From Eumeta japonica (taxonomy: Eukaryota; Arthropoda; Insecta; Lepidoptera; Psychidae): a stretch of DNA of 64,000 bases. Numbering within the stretch: the first letter of the stretch is position 1; every line of letters starts with the position of its first letter. The position numbers and the translations under genes were made by a program. Location of the stretch: positions 496,001 to 560,000 of the forward strand of contig BGZK01000103.1 of the NCBI GenBank assembly GCA_005406025.1, written 5' to 3'. Under the pieces are notes generated by a model, which was not told the origin of the DNA, searched no databases, and was given only the letters and a program-made list of their open reading frames with translations. Positions 45,010 to 56,031 of the stretch are shown here, piece after piece.

Positions 45010-45435
45010 AAAAAAATGGTGCGTGGAGTCCCTCCGCGCTGAAGAAGTAAAACTTCGTAATGTGGAAATGAAAATAGGAAGGGGTAGAAATTGTGATTTT
45101 TGTTGCACGTTACAATTGCGAAAAACAATTGTGAGACGAAATCTACCGATTCACTCTCTTTCTCTCTCCTACTTTCTACTTTTGTGGATCTTTCTTTCTC
45201 CCTCTTGCGTTGGAATATTGGACGCTACTCGTTGCGAATGCTCGCGCTGGCCTGTAACAGGTATACTACGCGCATGTGTTCGAGTGCCACGCATTCACTA
45301 TCGTTTTGTCTCTTTCTATTCCCTCCTCCCTAGAAGCATTGAACGTTTAACGCAACAGTGCTTTGATACCCCTTCCATGGTAGCGTTAAACTTTTAACGC
45401 AACCTTTTTGGATGTCGCATTAAAAGTTTCACGTC
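45010..45435. repeat. Interspersed repeat with GTTAAACGTTTAACG boxes
   Basis: The order TGGTGCGTGGAGTCCCTCCG, CTGAAGAAGTAAAACTTCGT, a CTCTCTTTCTCTCTCCTACT tract, CTAGAAGCATTGAACGTTTA, CCATGGTAGCGTTAAACTTT, TAACGC is reminiscent of a lepidopteran repeat. GCGTTAAACTTTTAACGC (45383-45400) is almost a perfect palindrome. Two open frames (124 and 77 codons) cross it in different frames and show no domain. Confidence 0.5.
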
Positions 45436-46435
45436 AAAAAATTTATTTATTAATGGTATAGTCATTCATCTTAGTTTTTAAATAATTTCTTAGTGTGCAA
45501 ATTCTCCGATTTTAATTGCTACTCGGCGATACTGGATATTTTTTTAAATATTTTTATTTGTATTTTAGTACTTCCTGAAGAATAGGCTGTGATTTCTCAC
45601 CAGTTCATACTCGCGAACAATGATAATATTAGGTATAATATTATTGATTGTGAGTTTCTTACCTGTTATTATATCGTCTGCATTTACTATTTTTTTATTT
45701 TTGTTGTGGTTTTCTAAGTAATTTATCATTCATTTTCACGCGGTATAAACATAACTAAAATTTATTTTATCTTTGTTTACAAATATTGTTTTTTTTTAGT
45801 TTGGCGATAACAGAGAAGGTCATGGATACGTGACAAACCGTAAATAACGAAAATAGTTTCAGGTATAATTTAAAACTTTCCTTCGTTCCTATCGGCGTAT
45901 TCGCAAAGTACCTAATCGGTTTTAATTTCTGTGTGCAGTTAATCTGTGGTAAGGTATTAAAGTCCATGTAGATATGCAAGATTTACCCTTATGTATAAAT
46001 TTTAGATCATTGTTAAATAAATACTCAGTAATTAAGGATATTATACAATCTCCGAATATTAAGAAGACAAATATCAATGCCCATAATCGGTTCAACTTCT
46101 TAGAGAACGACTCTGTGAGAAGTTGAGCTGATTGTATTTTTTCTGTGATTATTATGTATTTATTGTGATTGTGTATGATCAAATTAGGAATAAAGTTATG
46201 TTTCTTGCTCTTTTTTCTTGAGGGCAAACTGCTTTCCTAACGTCTAGTAAAGTAAATATTATGAAAATATATATATAATGATACATTACATAAGATATTT
46301 TGAATTTGATATCTTGTATTTCAAAATAACGCACTAACAAATCGACCGCAGCCGCCAGAAAGTGAGAATAAGTGAAAAACAGATGCATAATAATAAGATA
46401 AGAATTTGTAGAGCAATCGGCCAGGTAAATGTACT
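45436..46435. other. Unassigned AT-rich stretch
   Basis: The 101-codon minus-strand frame at 45922-46227 has one hydrophobic run (LWALIFVFLIFGDCIISLI) but no start or splice support and AT-driven composition. Not called. Confidence 0.45.
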
Positions 46436-46760
46436 TCCCGGCGCAGTAACGTTTTTATTTATAACCGTAACAGAACACCCCGGCTTTTCGATTGCACTCG
46501 AGCGCCACCTAATGGATGATTCAGAGAAGTAATCGGCCGAACCGATCGAGAGTCATTGAAAAGCGGAGCTTAATTAATTTGAGCTGAAGTGAAAAGAGAA
46601 ACGTGAACTTTGAATTGATCACCAAATTAATATCGATCGTTATTATCATTCGCTCAACCTTCAACCGGTCGCAGCGACTGAAAGGGACAAGTCCGAAGGG
46701 AGCGTAATTATATGAGAGGAGTGTAGGTTCTAGTCTGGTTTAGTAGTGAAGGGAGTGTAG
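46436..46760. other. GC-richer single-copy segment
   Basis: Includes ATCGGCCGAACCGATCGAGA, TTAATTAATTTGAGC and ATCGATCGTTATTATC. No repeat similarity or reading frame. A conserved non-coding element is possible. Confidence 0.3.
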
Positions 46761-47035
46761 AGCCAGTCGATATTCGTGCAGCCTTTAATCAGATAATGGA
46801 ATCAGGATAGATAATATAGTATGTCAATAAATAAATAAATTATACCGCTTCGTTATATTAACATTTAACAAGATTTTTTTTAATGTTGTTCCTTTGTGTC
46901 AATTAAAAAAAAATTACAATTAATGGACGTTCCCTTAAGATTTGTTATTTCGATTGTAATTCGATATGCACTTATAATAATATGTTATTGATTATTCAAG
47001 TATAGATTATGTATGTAACAATGTATCTATACATA

Positions 47036-47226
47036 TATAATGAAAATAGGTTGTCTTTGTTCGCCAATCACGTAAAAACTACTAAACGTATAGACATGGG
47101 ACTGGGACCATTCGATGCGGGATGATTTGTAGATGGTTCTAGGCTACTCATTTTTCGAATTCCGTAAATCCTTCGCCATTTTATTTATAAATAAAAATTA
47201 CCCAGCGAAGAAGGCGGGACAGCTAG
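47036..47226 (+). mobile_element. Non-autonomous Helitron, 191 bp
   Basis: Starts TCTATACATATATAATGAAA directly after A (47035) and ends GGCGGGACAGCTAG directly before T (47227), i.e. 5'-TC...CTAG-3' in an AT target, the Helitron rule. The 3' end carries a GAAGAAGGCGGGAC subterminal stretch in the expected place. No Rep/helicase. Other elements in the window share the ATCTATA...GCTAGT ends (55410-56031). Confidence 0.8.
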
Positions 47227-47659
47227 TGTGTATATAAATGAAAAACCAATGTCAGTATTTAGCAGTGTAATAAGCAGATAAGTTCAATGAAACCGGTTCA
47301 TAAGTTTGAACTTATTCGAATAAAATTCCCACTAAATTAGGATCTAATTAAAGCTTTTAAAAATACGTACTAAAGTTGTGACACAATCTCACCCATATGT
47401 ATTACAAATTTTTGGCCGATTCGCACCACTAAAATACGGGCCACCAGTAAAATGCATCATTTTTTATTGTATCTATACATTAATTATTTTTACCCTTCCA
47501 CGTAACTCGATATACGAGTAAGACTCAAAATAACACATGTAACAATTGAACCAAATAACTCAAACAATATTTTTAAGAAATTATGGGAACTGTTATACAT
47601 ATATGTGCAATATATCATGAACATAAACAGAAATGAATATGACCCGGGTCCTCACACTG

Positions 47660-47819
47660 TAATCGTGGCTTTATCGTATAAGTACATACATCGACAGCGT
47701 TCTTTCCCTATCCTGGCAGTATGCGTCGCGCAGGCCTAGTGCGAAGAGTGCGCTTGCGCAGTGTTCACGACTACGCCGATGTGATTCTTAAAGTGGCCGG
47801 TGGTCAGGCATGAGGGTGA
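47660..47819 (+). other. Possible 5' exon with small ORF and splice donor
   Basis: A GC-rich segment holds ATG at 47721 and a 30-codon frame (MRRAGLVRRVRLRSVHDYAD...) ending TGA at 47811-47813. It is followed at once by a donor match, GAGG/GTGAGT (47815-47820). GTGCGCTTGCGCAGTG (47749-47764) resembles an NRF-1 type promoter motif. It could be a promoter with a 5' UTR exon carrying an upstream ORF. No downstream exon was identified. Confidence 0.3.
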
Positions 47820-47827
47820 GTTATCAT

Positions 47828-48127
47828 TATAAAATATTATATTAATCATTGAAATATTATATAAATCTGCCTTTTTATTGTATGTATACTTCTGATGTTA
47901 TTGAATATTTTGTATTATCTTCATTTATTGTATTCGGATTGTTTATGCATTGAACTTTCCATAGAGCATTAAATGCTTTATTTTATTACTTCTACGAAAA
48001 TAAAAATTATTGATATCATTTTCGGTATATATTTATGAATAAACAATAACAACTGTCGCTACTTGGCCCGCACGTAGAAATAGGTTGTTTTGTACCTTGA
48101 TGCCTTATTCAATAATTTTATTACACA
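47828..48127. other. AT-rich spacer
   Basis: Nothing recognised. Confidence 0.6.
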
Positions 48128-48430
48128 CTAGTTTCCCGCTCCGGCTTTGCCCCCCTAGATATAGAATGTGTTTCCTCATTTTCTTTTGGAAAAAACTTGG
48201 CAATCACTTTCAATCTCGTTTCTGCTTTCGTTTCTGGTTTCGTTACTGTTTTTAGTTTCGATCTCGGTCACAATTTTCACCCTAATTCTGAATCAAGACT
48301 CGATCTTGACCCCGGTCCTGTTCTCAACTTCCTTCCAGGTCCTAAGTTTCAATTCCGCTCCCCGTCCTATTTTCAATTATACATTACACAATTACACATT
48401 ATACAACTCCACTAAACGCCCCCCCCCCCT
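48128..48430 (-). mobile_element. Helitron-like element with CGATTTC core, minus orientation
   Basis: CTAGTTTCCCGCTCCGGCTTTGC at 48128 is the complement of a ...GCAAAGCCGGAGCGGGAAACTAG end. It is followed by TTTCGATCTCGGTCACAATT, GACTCGATCTTGACCCCGGT and TTTCAATTCCGCTCCCCG. The far end is unclear; a C-tract (48418-48430) breaks the pattern. Confidence 0.6.
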
Positions 48431-48930
48431 CTTGTGATAAACGTGTCTTATAATTTATATGAAGCGGCATTGATACTAAATTTCGTAGGTTCATACAAAA
48501 TTGAACACCACTTACCCCATTTAAAAAGTCAATTTAAGAAATCCTTTGTTAGTGGGTATCTATCTTATACAAACCATCATCGGCCTATACGATGTCAAAC
48601 TATAATTTTTGTCTTAATCCTTTTAGCTCAAGGGATGGAACTTCATCATGAAAAGCCACCTAAAGTTTGTTATAAATTTCGTATTGGTTTAAATGGCAAC
48701 GAAAGCGATAGGAAATAATTCCACAGAAATTTTTTCGCGTTGAATTCATGTTGAGGTTAGACACAAAAATTTTCTTTTTGCCGCCAATTTGTAAAAACGA
48801 ATGACAGATGAATACAATATACATAATATGGTTGGCAAAGAGTGCCATTTTTTAATTGAAATATGTTTTATAATTTTATAGTTTCTAAGTGGCCATTTCT
48901 AAAATTTTAAGTTTAACCTACGTATATATA
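48431..48930. other. Unassigned stretch with a 94-codon open frame
   Basis: The frame at 48434-48718 (plus) has no recognisable domain or start context, and lies between two Helitron-like elements. It may be internal sequence of one of them. Confidence 0.3.
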
Positions 48931-49465
48931 CTAGCTTTTTCCCGCGGCTCTAGCCCGTGTAGATATAAATGAACTCCTTAATCTTGTACACCGCGCCATC
49001 TCGAAATTAAGATCCCGATCGCCATCTCGTTCTCGATTTAAATCTCAGATTATGTTCATTCTCGATTCCAATCGCGGTATCGCTTTTGATTCCGACTCCG
49101 GTTTCAATCTATGGAGATTCCGATTTCATTCTCGGTCGTGGTCTCGCTTTAAATTTTACTATCAATACTGATTCTCATTTCGAAACTCGTCACGCATTTG
49201 ATTTTAATTTCGATCGTTTTGATCTTCGTGTCACTTTCGATTTCGATCGCGATCTTGACTTTCAATTCTATATCTCGTCCTGTTTCAATTTTTAAACTAT
49301 TCTTTTTAAACTTTTTTAATTGTTCAATTTTGTTTCCGCTACCGTTTTGATTTGGACAAAGGCGTAGAAAATGCTGGTAGCATCGAAACAAAATTTGGGC
49401 TGTATTACTCGGGGATAGCGTAGCTTTCCATGGGTGAAATAATTTTTAGAATCTTTTGTGGCAGA
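48931..49465 (-). mobile_element. Helitron-like element with CGATTTC core, minus orientation
   Basis: The plus strand opens CTAGCTTTTTCCCGCGGCTC then TAGCCCGTGTAGATA, i.e. on minus the element ends in CCGCGGGAAAAAGCTAG. The core has TTCGATCGTTTTGATCTTCG and CGATTTCGATCGCGATCTTG, and the far part contains ATTACTCGGGGATAGCGTAG then CTTTCCATGGGTGAAATAAT, a block I recall from the other end of such elements. The 5' terminus is not clear. Confidence 0.65.
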
Positions 49466-49615
49466 AACATGAATATGAAGTCTTTTTTTCGAAAGCTTCT
49501 TGTTCGCACGTGCCACAAATAGCTAGTATAATAGTAAACGAATAAATGGTTTGAGCATGCAAAAGAAAGAAACGGACAAAATACACATAACGGCTTTAAC
49601 ATTCCATAAAACATT

Positions 49616-50225
49616 TCATCCCGTTATTTTTCTTTTGTAAAAGCAGCTAAAATATAAAGTTTGTTTTCAAAAGCTTCAGCGTTTTCGTTTTAATTTAATC
49701 CTTATTTAACTTGTTTTAGGGTTACCTTTAAGAAAAATTTATGCCTTATTTTTTATTAGTAATGATTACTTAAAATTTTTATTTTAACTAATCTTTTTTG
49801 GGCTGAAGCTATACTTATGTCAAAATATAAATTCGAATTTCTATTTTTGTATAAAGTAGCTTCAACGGTTTCGATTTTCCATACTACATTTCATACCCTA
49901 TTTTATTCCCTTCAGGATTAGCAATAAAAAAAATGTATGTATTTATTCTTGCCATAAGTAGGTAACTAAAATGTTAAATTTGACATGTGTAGCTTCAACG
50001 GCTTCGATTTTCCATACATCTTCATATTAGACATCAATATTTCAATATCTTCACCCCCTTAAGGGTTGAATTTCTAAAAATCTTTTCTTAGTACTCTCCT
50101 ACACTATGATAGAAATCTCTTTAGAAATTTTCAAGTTTCTAGTCTCAGTAGTTTGGGCTGTGTTCGTCGATATATCACTACGCTTTTGTATACATATAAC
50201 TTTTATATATATTGTCTTTGACTAT
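49616..50225 (+). repeat. RTE-like LINE 3' tail
   Basis: CACCCCCTTAAGGGTTGAAT, TTCTAAAAATCTTTTCTTAG, TTTCAAGTTTCTAGTCTCAG, TAGTTTGGGCTGTG and the ending ...TAACTTTTATATATATTG follow the order of an RTE-type 3' untranslated tail that I recall from lepidopteran genomes. An internal block, GTAGCTTCAACGGTTTCGAT then TTTCCATAC, occurs twice (near 49857 and 49989). No reverse transcriptase frame is retained. Confidence 0.65.
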
Positions 50226-50254
50226 AATTCGCTATATTCATTTTATTCATTTTT

Positions 50255-50340
50255 CTCGAACCCAAATTAGATCTTAGGCTCACTTCCAATTCTAATCCCG
50301 ATCTCGGTTCTCGTTTCGGACACAGGCTTGAAAGACGAAT
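50255..50340 (+). repeat. Short CGATTTC-type core fragment
   Basis: TCACTTCCAATTCTAATCCC then GATCTCGGTTCTCGTTTCGG. Fragment of the Helitron-like family. Confidence 0.5.
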
Positions 50341-51470
50341 ACCTTCTTATTCTTAAAGGCTACACGAACATTTTAGCTAATTTAGCAAATCTTTCACAAC
50401 ACTTACGTAGAATAAAGGTCTGTTTAAATTGTTTGTATTTCCATCCATTCTCTTTAACGGGAGATTATAGTTTTTAGTTAACCCACGTTAGTTTTAAGGT
50501 TGATAGGCGATTATAGGTTATGGTGAGTTTGGGATCACTTTTGTGTCACTATAGATAAATACGATTATTGGCAGTTGAAATGAGGGCGACGAGTCTGAAT
50601 GTGAACACGAAAACTTCTGAATGATGAACAGGAGTGACCTTTTGTTGGTAAACAACAGGAAAAATAACATGAAATTGAATAGTATTATATTTCGTTGCTC
50701 CAGAGCATGCAACCATCCGAACGAACTTCCGATTGATACAGAAAGGGAATTTGCATTCAGATCCATTCATAGCTATCGAATTTACAGATATAATTTTAAG
50801 ATTCTAATTTGATAGTAAATATTCAGCAACATTAAAAAAGAAACCAGTGTTAAAATTATCTTCGTAAGCTAAGGAATTTTCGGGTATATTTTGATGCCAC
50901 CAAATTGATTGTTACCTATGAGATAATCTTTTAATTGCATACGTCAAAGAGTATGTGCGGAACACTTTCGTTTTAAATCGTCATTGTAATAAATCATATT
51001 GATATTACAATAATTCACTCATATAAAAAATGCATAAAAACACGCCGTTTAAAGGGGACACTTCGATAAACAAATATGATATCATTTCCAGTCTTTCAAT
51101 TAAGATAATTGCAGGGAAAAAAAATGGATTTAACATTTTTTATCGTGGACGTCAATGGGTTTTCTTGTTTGGATGAACGTGTGTTCATATTACGATGAAT
51201 TTTAAAAAGTTATAGATTGAGTTGATTTTTTTTATTATTTTCACAAATCCCAGGAAAAAAGTCCATCGAGTATTGCTAGTTTATATTTATAACTAATGTG
51301 GTCTTTGTCATAAAATTAATATTCCAATTTCATCTTTTTGTTTATATATTCATTTAATATATTGTTACTTCCTATATTTCTTTTATTTTGTAAGTATAAT
51401 TTGACGTACACATTCTTGGACTTGCCAAACGTTTTTCAAATGTGTTCACAACGAAAATTGCCAATTACTA
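50341..51470. other. AT-rich stretch without recognised feature
   Basis: Short open frames near 50518-50812 on both strands overlap and show no domain. Confidence 0.5.
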
Positions 51471-51835
51471 AACTATTCCTGTACGATCCGCACAAATACG
51501 ACTATTCATATTCCATTTACCGGGTCGGGCCCTTCCTTCCCGCAGGGGGGCAGGATCGTCGCTAAGACTACTATTCAAGATCGAATAGTTCATAACACAT
51601 GATCGATTATGCCGGCTAATGTTTTCCATTCTTCCCTACAGCCGTGTAGAATTATCGGGCCTAGTGCCGCACCGTACCTTCCACGACATTCGTCAGTTAA
51701 TTGATTTGTTATCAACAACTGTCTCCGTTGCTTGTTTACAGATAACAGCGCGGTTTCTCGCATATGAATTCATTAATTTAAGAGTCAATATCTGGAAGTG
51801 GTGCCGCTTACAGTGGTCGGAGACGTAAATAAATT
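51471..51835. other. Mixed-composition single-copy segment
   Basis: Contains GGGTCGGGCCCTTCCTTCCC (51521), AATTGATTTGTTATCAACAA and TAATTAATTTAAGAG-like homeodomain-type words, and an acceptor-like CATTCTTCCCTACAG (51628-51642). No frame with domain. Possibly regulatory. Confidence 0.25.
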
Positions 51836-52139
51836 GTTTGTATGTTGTGATTTTATCGTAACTGACCAATAAATCATAATAATGGTCGATTCACATTTCC
51901 GCTGTCGAGTTGTCCACATCGTATTCACATTTAATTCGTGATTGATTTATTTTTAAGATCTGGTTTAATTTAAAATCAGAAATGACTAACGGTAAATGAT
52001 GACAATAAATCGGATGGAACGTTGCTTGCTGTTTTTAATATTGAAAAGGGCTTAGAATTTAAATATACATAATGGAGGCGGCTTGGTTTCTACGCTTTTA
52101 AACGGCTGTGACATTTGTGAGTGGTACAAGTGACATTTA

Positions 52140-52505
52140 ACCAGAACTAGTGCAATGGAGTGGCGATCCCTATGCATGGAGTGTTCTTGAAAAGTAGATA
52201 CAGGTATAGTGATGTGAGAGAACGGTATGGCTCGAAAGGTGTAATCAGAGAAGCAAGAAGTATATTCAGGTGGTTTGGCCATCTGGAAATGATAAATGAA
52301 AGTGGACTGACGGAACAAATCTATACAGCGAATGTATGCGACGGAAGATTCTGCAAGGGGTGGCCTAGAAAATCATAGGCAGATCAAATTGGTGACATAT
52401 TAAAAAGAGCCACACTTTCGCCAATTGAAATCGATGGACTTGCATAAGCGGTTGACGGTTTTCAAGGAAGCAAATGACGTATGTGAAGATCATATTATGT
52501 GAAGA
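52140..52505 (+). pseudogene. LINE reverse transcriptase C-terminal remnant
   Basis: Plus-strand translation from 52175 reads SRYRYSDVRERYGSKGVIRE, then IFRWFGHLEMINESGLTEQI, YTANVCDG and GWPRKS before a stop at 52376; the next codons continue ADQIGDILKRA. This is the C-terminal tail of a non-LTR retrotransposon polyprotein that I recall from moth genomes. It shares the IGDILK and TATGTGAAGATC positions with 3560-3700. Catalytic domains are absent; frameshifts and stops follow. Degenerate, 5' truncated. Confidence 0.75.
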
Positions 52506-52589
52506 CCTGTGTTCTTCTTCTGGCGTGTTTCCTGGTCTCTGATCTGGTTTGTTTTATTCTTGTGTGTGCTTTTAAGCTTTTATCGCGGG

Positions 52590-52775
52590 CTTTAAGCGCG
52601 GCGACCGAATCAAGAAATTCCGTAACGAAAATAAAACCTAGCACCCCCCACTCTGCCTACCATGTAGCTCGGCCGAGCGTTCGCTTAACGTGTATGTATG
52701 TATATGGTACGACTGTACGAAGCTCGCACGGATCGAGACGGGCTGCTCCGAAATCGGACGAATACGTAAGCAGCT
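52590..52775. other. GC-richer segment
   Basis: GCGCGGCGACCGAATCAAGA, CTCGGCCGAGCGTTCGCTTA and CACGGATCGAGACGGGCTGC lie in a short island after the LINE remnant. Two opposed open frames, neither with a domain. Confidence 0.3.
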
Positions 52776-53500
52776 GTTTGTGAGAAAGTATATAGGTGTA
52801 TAGGTATATAACATATCTTTATAATGCCACACTCACCGCATTTGCCCCGTAAGTATACATGTTGGTATATATGTATATATAGGTGTACCTATGTACAACA
52901 GAGAATAGCAGTAGCTGGTGAATAACTATATGCGTAAAATTTGTGTATAAAGTGTTTTAAATATGAATAAACAAAGTGCATTTATTAATGAAGAAAGTGA
53001 TGAAAAACTTGAATTAATATCAAAGAAAAAAAATACTGCATAAATAAATAAATAATTATAATTGCATAAGTTGATAAAAAATGCTATGCAATAGCTTTAC
53101 CGCGGCAGTCCCCGAGTACCACACGTTTAATTATTTTTTTTTATTTTACTAAAATTTGATAAATTCATATTGAAGAAAGATAAGGTCGACTATCACATTT
53201 TAATATGCGTAACACAATGATATCTTTTGAATTCAAAAGCTAATCTTGTTTGATATGGCTGCAGCATTTTGCTTTCATTTTGAAAAAATACTAACTTTTA
53301 ACTACGTAACTGACAGTGAAAATGTGCCGAGAATGATTTTATCGCACAGCGAAAAAACATTAAAAGCAGCAGCATTGTTGTTTACCACTTATAATATTAC
53401 GTGTGAACGTTCTACTTTAAACAATCTATAAAAATGAAACGGGTACCATGAAAATTTAGTTATGAAATCGAATATTATATAAAAATAATGTCTATTCCAT
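52776..53500. other. AT-rich spacer
   Basis: TATA/GTAT simple-sequence words at 52790-52890. No gene supported. Confidence 0.5.
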
Positions 53501-53509
53501 GGAATATAT

Positions 53510-53710
53510 CGCTTTAACCCTTCGGTGACCAGTTAATTACACCCATATTACACCAGATGCCGCGATCACGGCTTTGCTCCAGCAGCGCCCTGCTCTCTAT
53601 GACACCCGCTGACATTTTATTGATTAGTAAATATTGACAGCTTATCATAATTGCGCTCGTTGACAACACGTGATCGTGCGGTGCCGTGTTTTATATGAGG
53701 CGTAGTAGTA
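53510..53710. other. Mixed-composition single-copy segment
   Basis: GCCGCGATCACGGCTTTGCT and CAACACGTGATCGTGCGGTG (an E-box, CACGTG, at 53668) in otherwise AT-rich DNA. No repeat similarity seen. Confidence 0.25.
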
Positions 53711-54274
53711 TGTTCTGAATGAGTTGATTTTTTTTTATTATGATCCGAGGTTTATTTAGTGCTGAGACTAAAACACAGATGGTAAGTCATAGATGGGTAG
53801 TTTTGATAATACACTCTTGATTAAAAACTGCAATTTAAAAAGTAATGTATTGTTTGAATTTTAAAACACAGGTACCCTAATAGGAAACATGCATTTCTTT
53901 CGTTATTTTTCCGCTCATTCCATACAAATATGCTAGAAACAAATAAATGAAATTGAATTTAAAAATATTAGTGAAAATGTCATTATTGACAATAATTATT
54001 ATCAGACTGGGGAGGTGCCTCGGATTAAATCACAACATTCTTGTAAGTGTATTTAGATCTATTATAAGTGATGAGTGCCGGAAAAATTCATTATAAGATC
54101 ATTGCACATATAACAATAAATATACCAAAACATCCTTGTCTATGGTTACTTACAACCATAGATGAAATCAGTGATTATTTAGACGTCCTAAAGTTAATTT
54201 ATGATGTACGATTTCACATCATCGCTGTTTGAATCTGTAGGATAAGATTTTATACAAACTCACACATATCTTCG

Positions 54275-54765
54275 TCCGTCTGTCTGTCTTTTACATAGGT
54301 TTTTCTAGAAAAGTTTATAACGGATAGGAATTTAAATTTGGACATGTTATTTGGTTTTGGTCTCAAGCACATACATTTTGGCAGTCAACGATTAAAAAAC
54401 ACATAAAAATTAAGTGAATTTGGGCCAAAAAAAAAATCGCATTTTAATTAATGTATGGTGGGGTTAGGTATCATTCATGTTGACAATACCACTTCTAAGG
54501 ATGCTAAAAATATATTTTTTTAGTAATTTCTGGTCTAATGTGTTTAATAACAGAGCTCAAAATTTTCTAGGAATCCCCTCTACCCTAACCTCTTACAAAT
54601 CTAAACTTAAAATTTAGATCTTAAGAGGATTGTAAGCATACTGAATTAAGTTATGGGAAAATTGCAGATTCATACAACGGTGTAATCTTACAAAGGCTTC
54701 GCCTTTATTCAATTTTATTTGATAAGTAGTAGTAGAGCTCATTATGAGAGCTCGATTCACTCCTT
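54275..54765 (+). repeat. CCGTCTGTCTGTC-type repeat remnant
   Basis: TCGTCCGTCTGTCTGTCTTT (54274) is followed by TTTTCTAGAAAAGTTTATAA and a long AT-rich body. The start resembles the CCGTCCGTCC boxes of the elements at 20.1 and 23.1 kb but the tail does not match them. Class unknown. Confidence 0.4.
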
Positions 54766-54954
54766 GTCGCTTTTTTAATTTTCTACTTTAATCCTTATGG
54801 AATACTGTTGATAGTTGTACGAACAACGAACTGAGAAGTATTCTTTTTTTATATCGCGTTTGCGTTAATTTTATTTCTATAATGGAATTCATAAAACAAG
54901 CATCTTGTATTTTTCAAATTTATTAACTCGCTTAGGTTGTAATATAAACATAAA

Positions 54955-55235
54955 AAAAGTCTAGACTTCAGCGATAAACTCGGAGACAGGTGGGCAGATG
55001 TCGCGGGTCGTCCTCGCTTGGGGTGACTTATCTGCTTTTTTTTTTCTCTCTAGTCTATTCATATCCGACTTTTCTACTTTTTCTTCCCCAGTCTATTCAT
55101 ATCCGAAGTCGCCGCGCATAACGGCGGGCGCGGCGTAACGCCGGTCCCGTCAGATCGTTCACCCCGCCTTAACTATCGTAGATATTTTTATAAAACCCGC
55201 CTCGAGATGTTTTGGCAATGGCGCCGCCGACGCTG
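54955..55235. promoter_or_regulatory. GC-rich island with a duplicated 17-mer
   Basis: AGTCTATTCATATCCGA occurs exactly twice (55052-55068 and 55090-55106), 38 bp apart, followed by GGCGGGCGCGGCGTAACGCC and AATGGCGCCGCCGACGCTGA. ACTTATCTGC (55027-55036) includes a GATA site. No repeat or coding frame recognised. A duplicated factor-binding site in a regulatory element is one reading. Confidence 0.35.
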
Positions 55236-55409
55236 ACTTTATACATTGTTTTTCTGATTAATTTATCGGTTGTGGAACGTATTAAGAGAGATTCACATCG
55301 TTGAACGCATATAAAATTAAGATTTCAGCTTAAATTTGCGGTTTTTATTTCTGTAATAAGATTGCTTTCCATTTAGTCAATTGGAATCGTGGATCAATTG
55401 TGTACTTTA

Positions 55410-56031
55410 TCTATATAAATAAAAATTGGTAAGCACATCATTTGACAACGCCTGGACGAATTTGTTTACTTTCTCGTATTTATAAAATGACGTTATTACT
55501 GAAAAAAATTAAATAATTGGTCGGAAAATCTGAAAATTCGGGAAAAATCGAAATTGCTTTTCTCTAAGGGATCTTTATATGAACTCATATCCAAAACCCA
55601 CGATTGGAACGATGGATATATGTTATTCTTTTTATGTTTTGTTCGTTACGTTCCTGTGTAATGTTAAGGGGAAAAAATGGGACAATCACAAAAGATTTAT
55701 TGATTGCCTCCGGTTTCGTCCAAATCGGAATTATGACTGGTAGCGAAAGCAGGACGAGGAGCGAGATCGAAAACGGACCAGAATGAGAATCGTACACGGG
55801 CTTGGTCCAAAATTGAGTATGGGACTGGAGTCGAAAACATGTGTGAGAACGGAATCAGAATCAAAAAAGTGACCGGAACCGGAATTACTATTTAGATTGA
55901 CATCGGTCGATACAGAAGATGAAGAAATTCCTTGTATGTCCTTGCTGACGGAGTTGCGGATATTAACTATGGATATATCGGCAAACCACCCACAAAAAAA
56001 GGCTAGAACAAAGTATGCCGGGGTTAGCTAG
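55410..56031 (+). mobile_element. Non-autonomous Helitron, 622 bp, with CGATTTC core
   Basis: Starts TCTATATAAATAAAAATTGG after A (55409) and ends GCCGGGGTTAGCTAG before T (56032), meeting the TC...CTAG rule in an AT target. The interior 55690-55880 carries GCGAAAGCAGGACGAGGAGC, GAGATCGAAAACGGACCAG and GGAACCGGAATTACTATT, the purine-strand form of the degenerate core. This copy ties that core to defined Helitron ends. No Rep/helicase frame. Confidence 0.78.

Noticed and set aside
45922..46227. Possible membrane protein exon
   Set aside because: One hydrophobic run in AT-rich DNA is expected by chance; no splice or start support.
51515..51555. A GC-rich hairpin or tRNA-like segment
   Set aside because: No consistent stem or A/B boxes could be traced.
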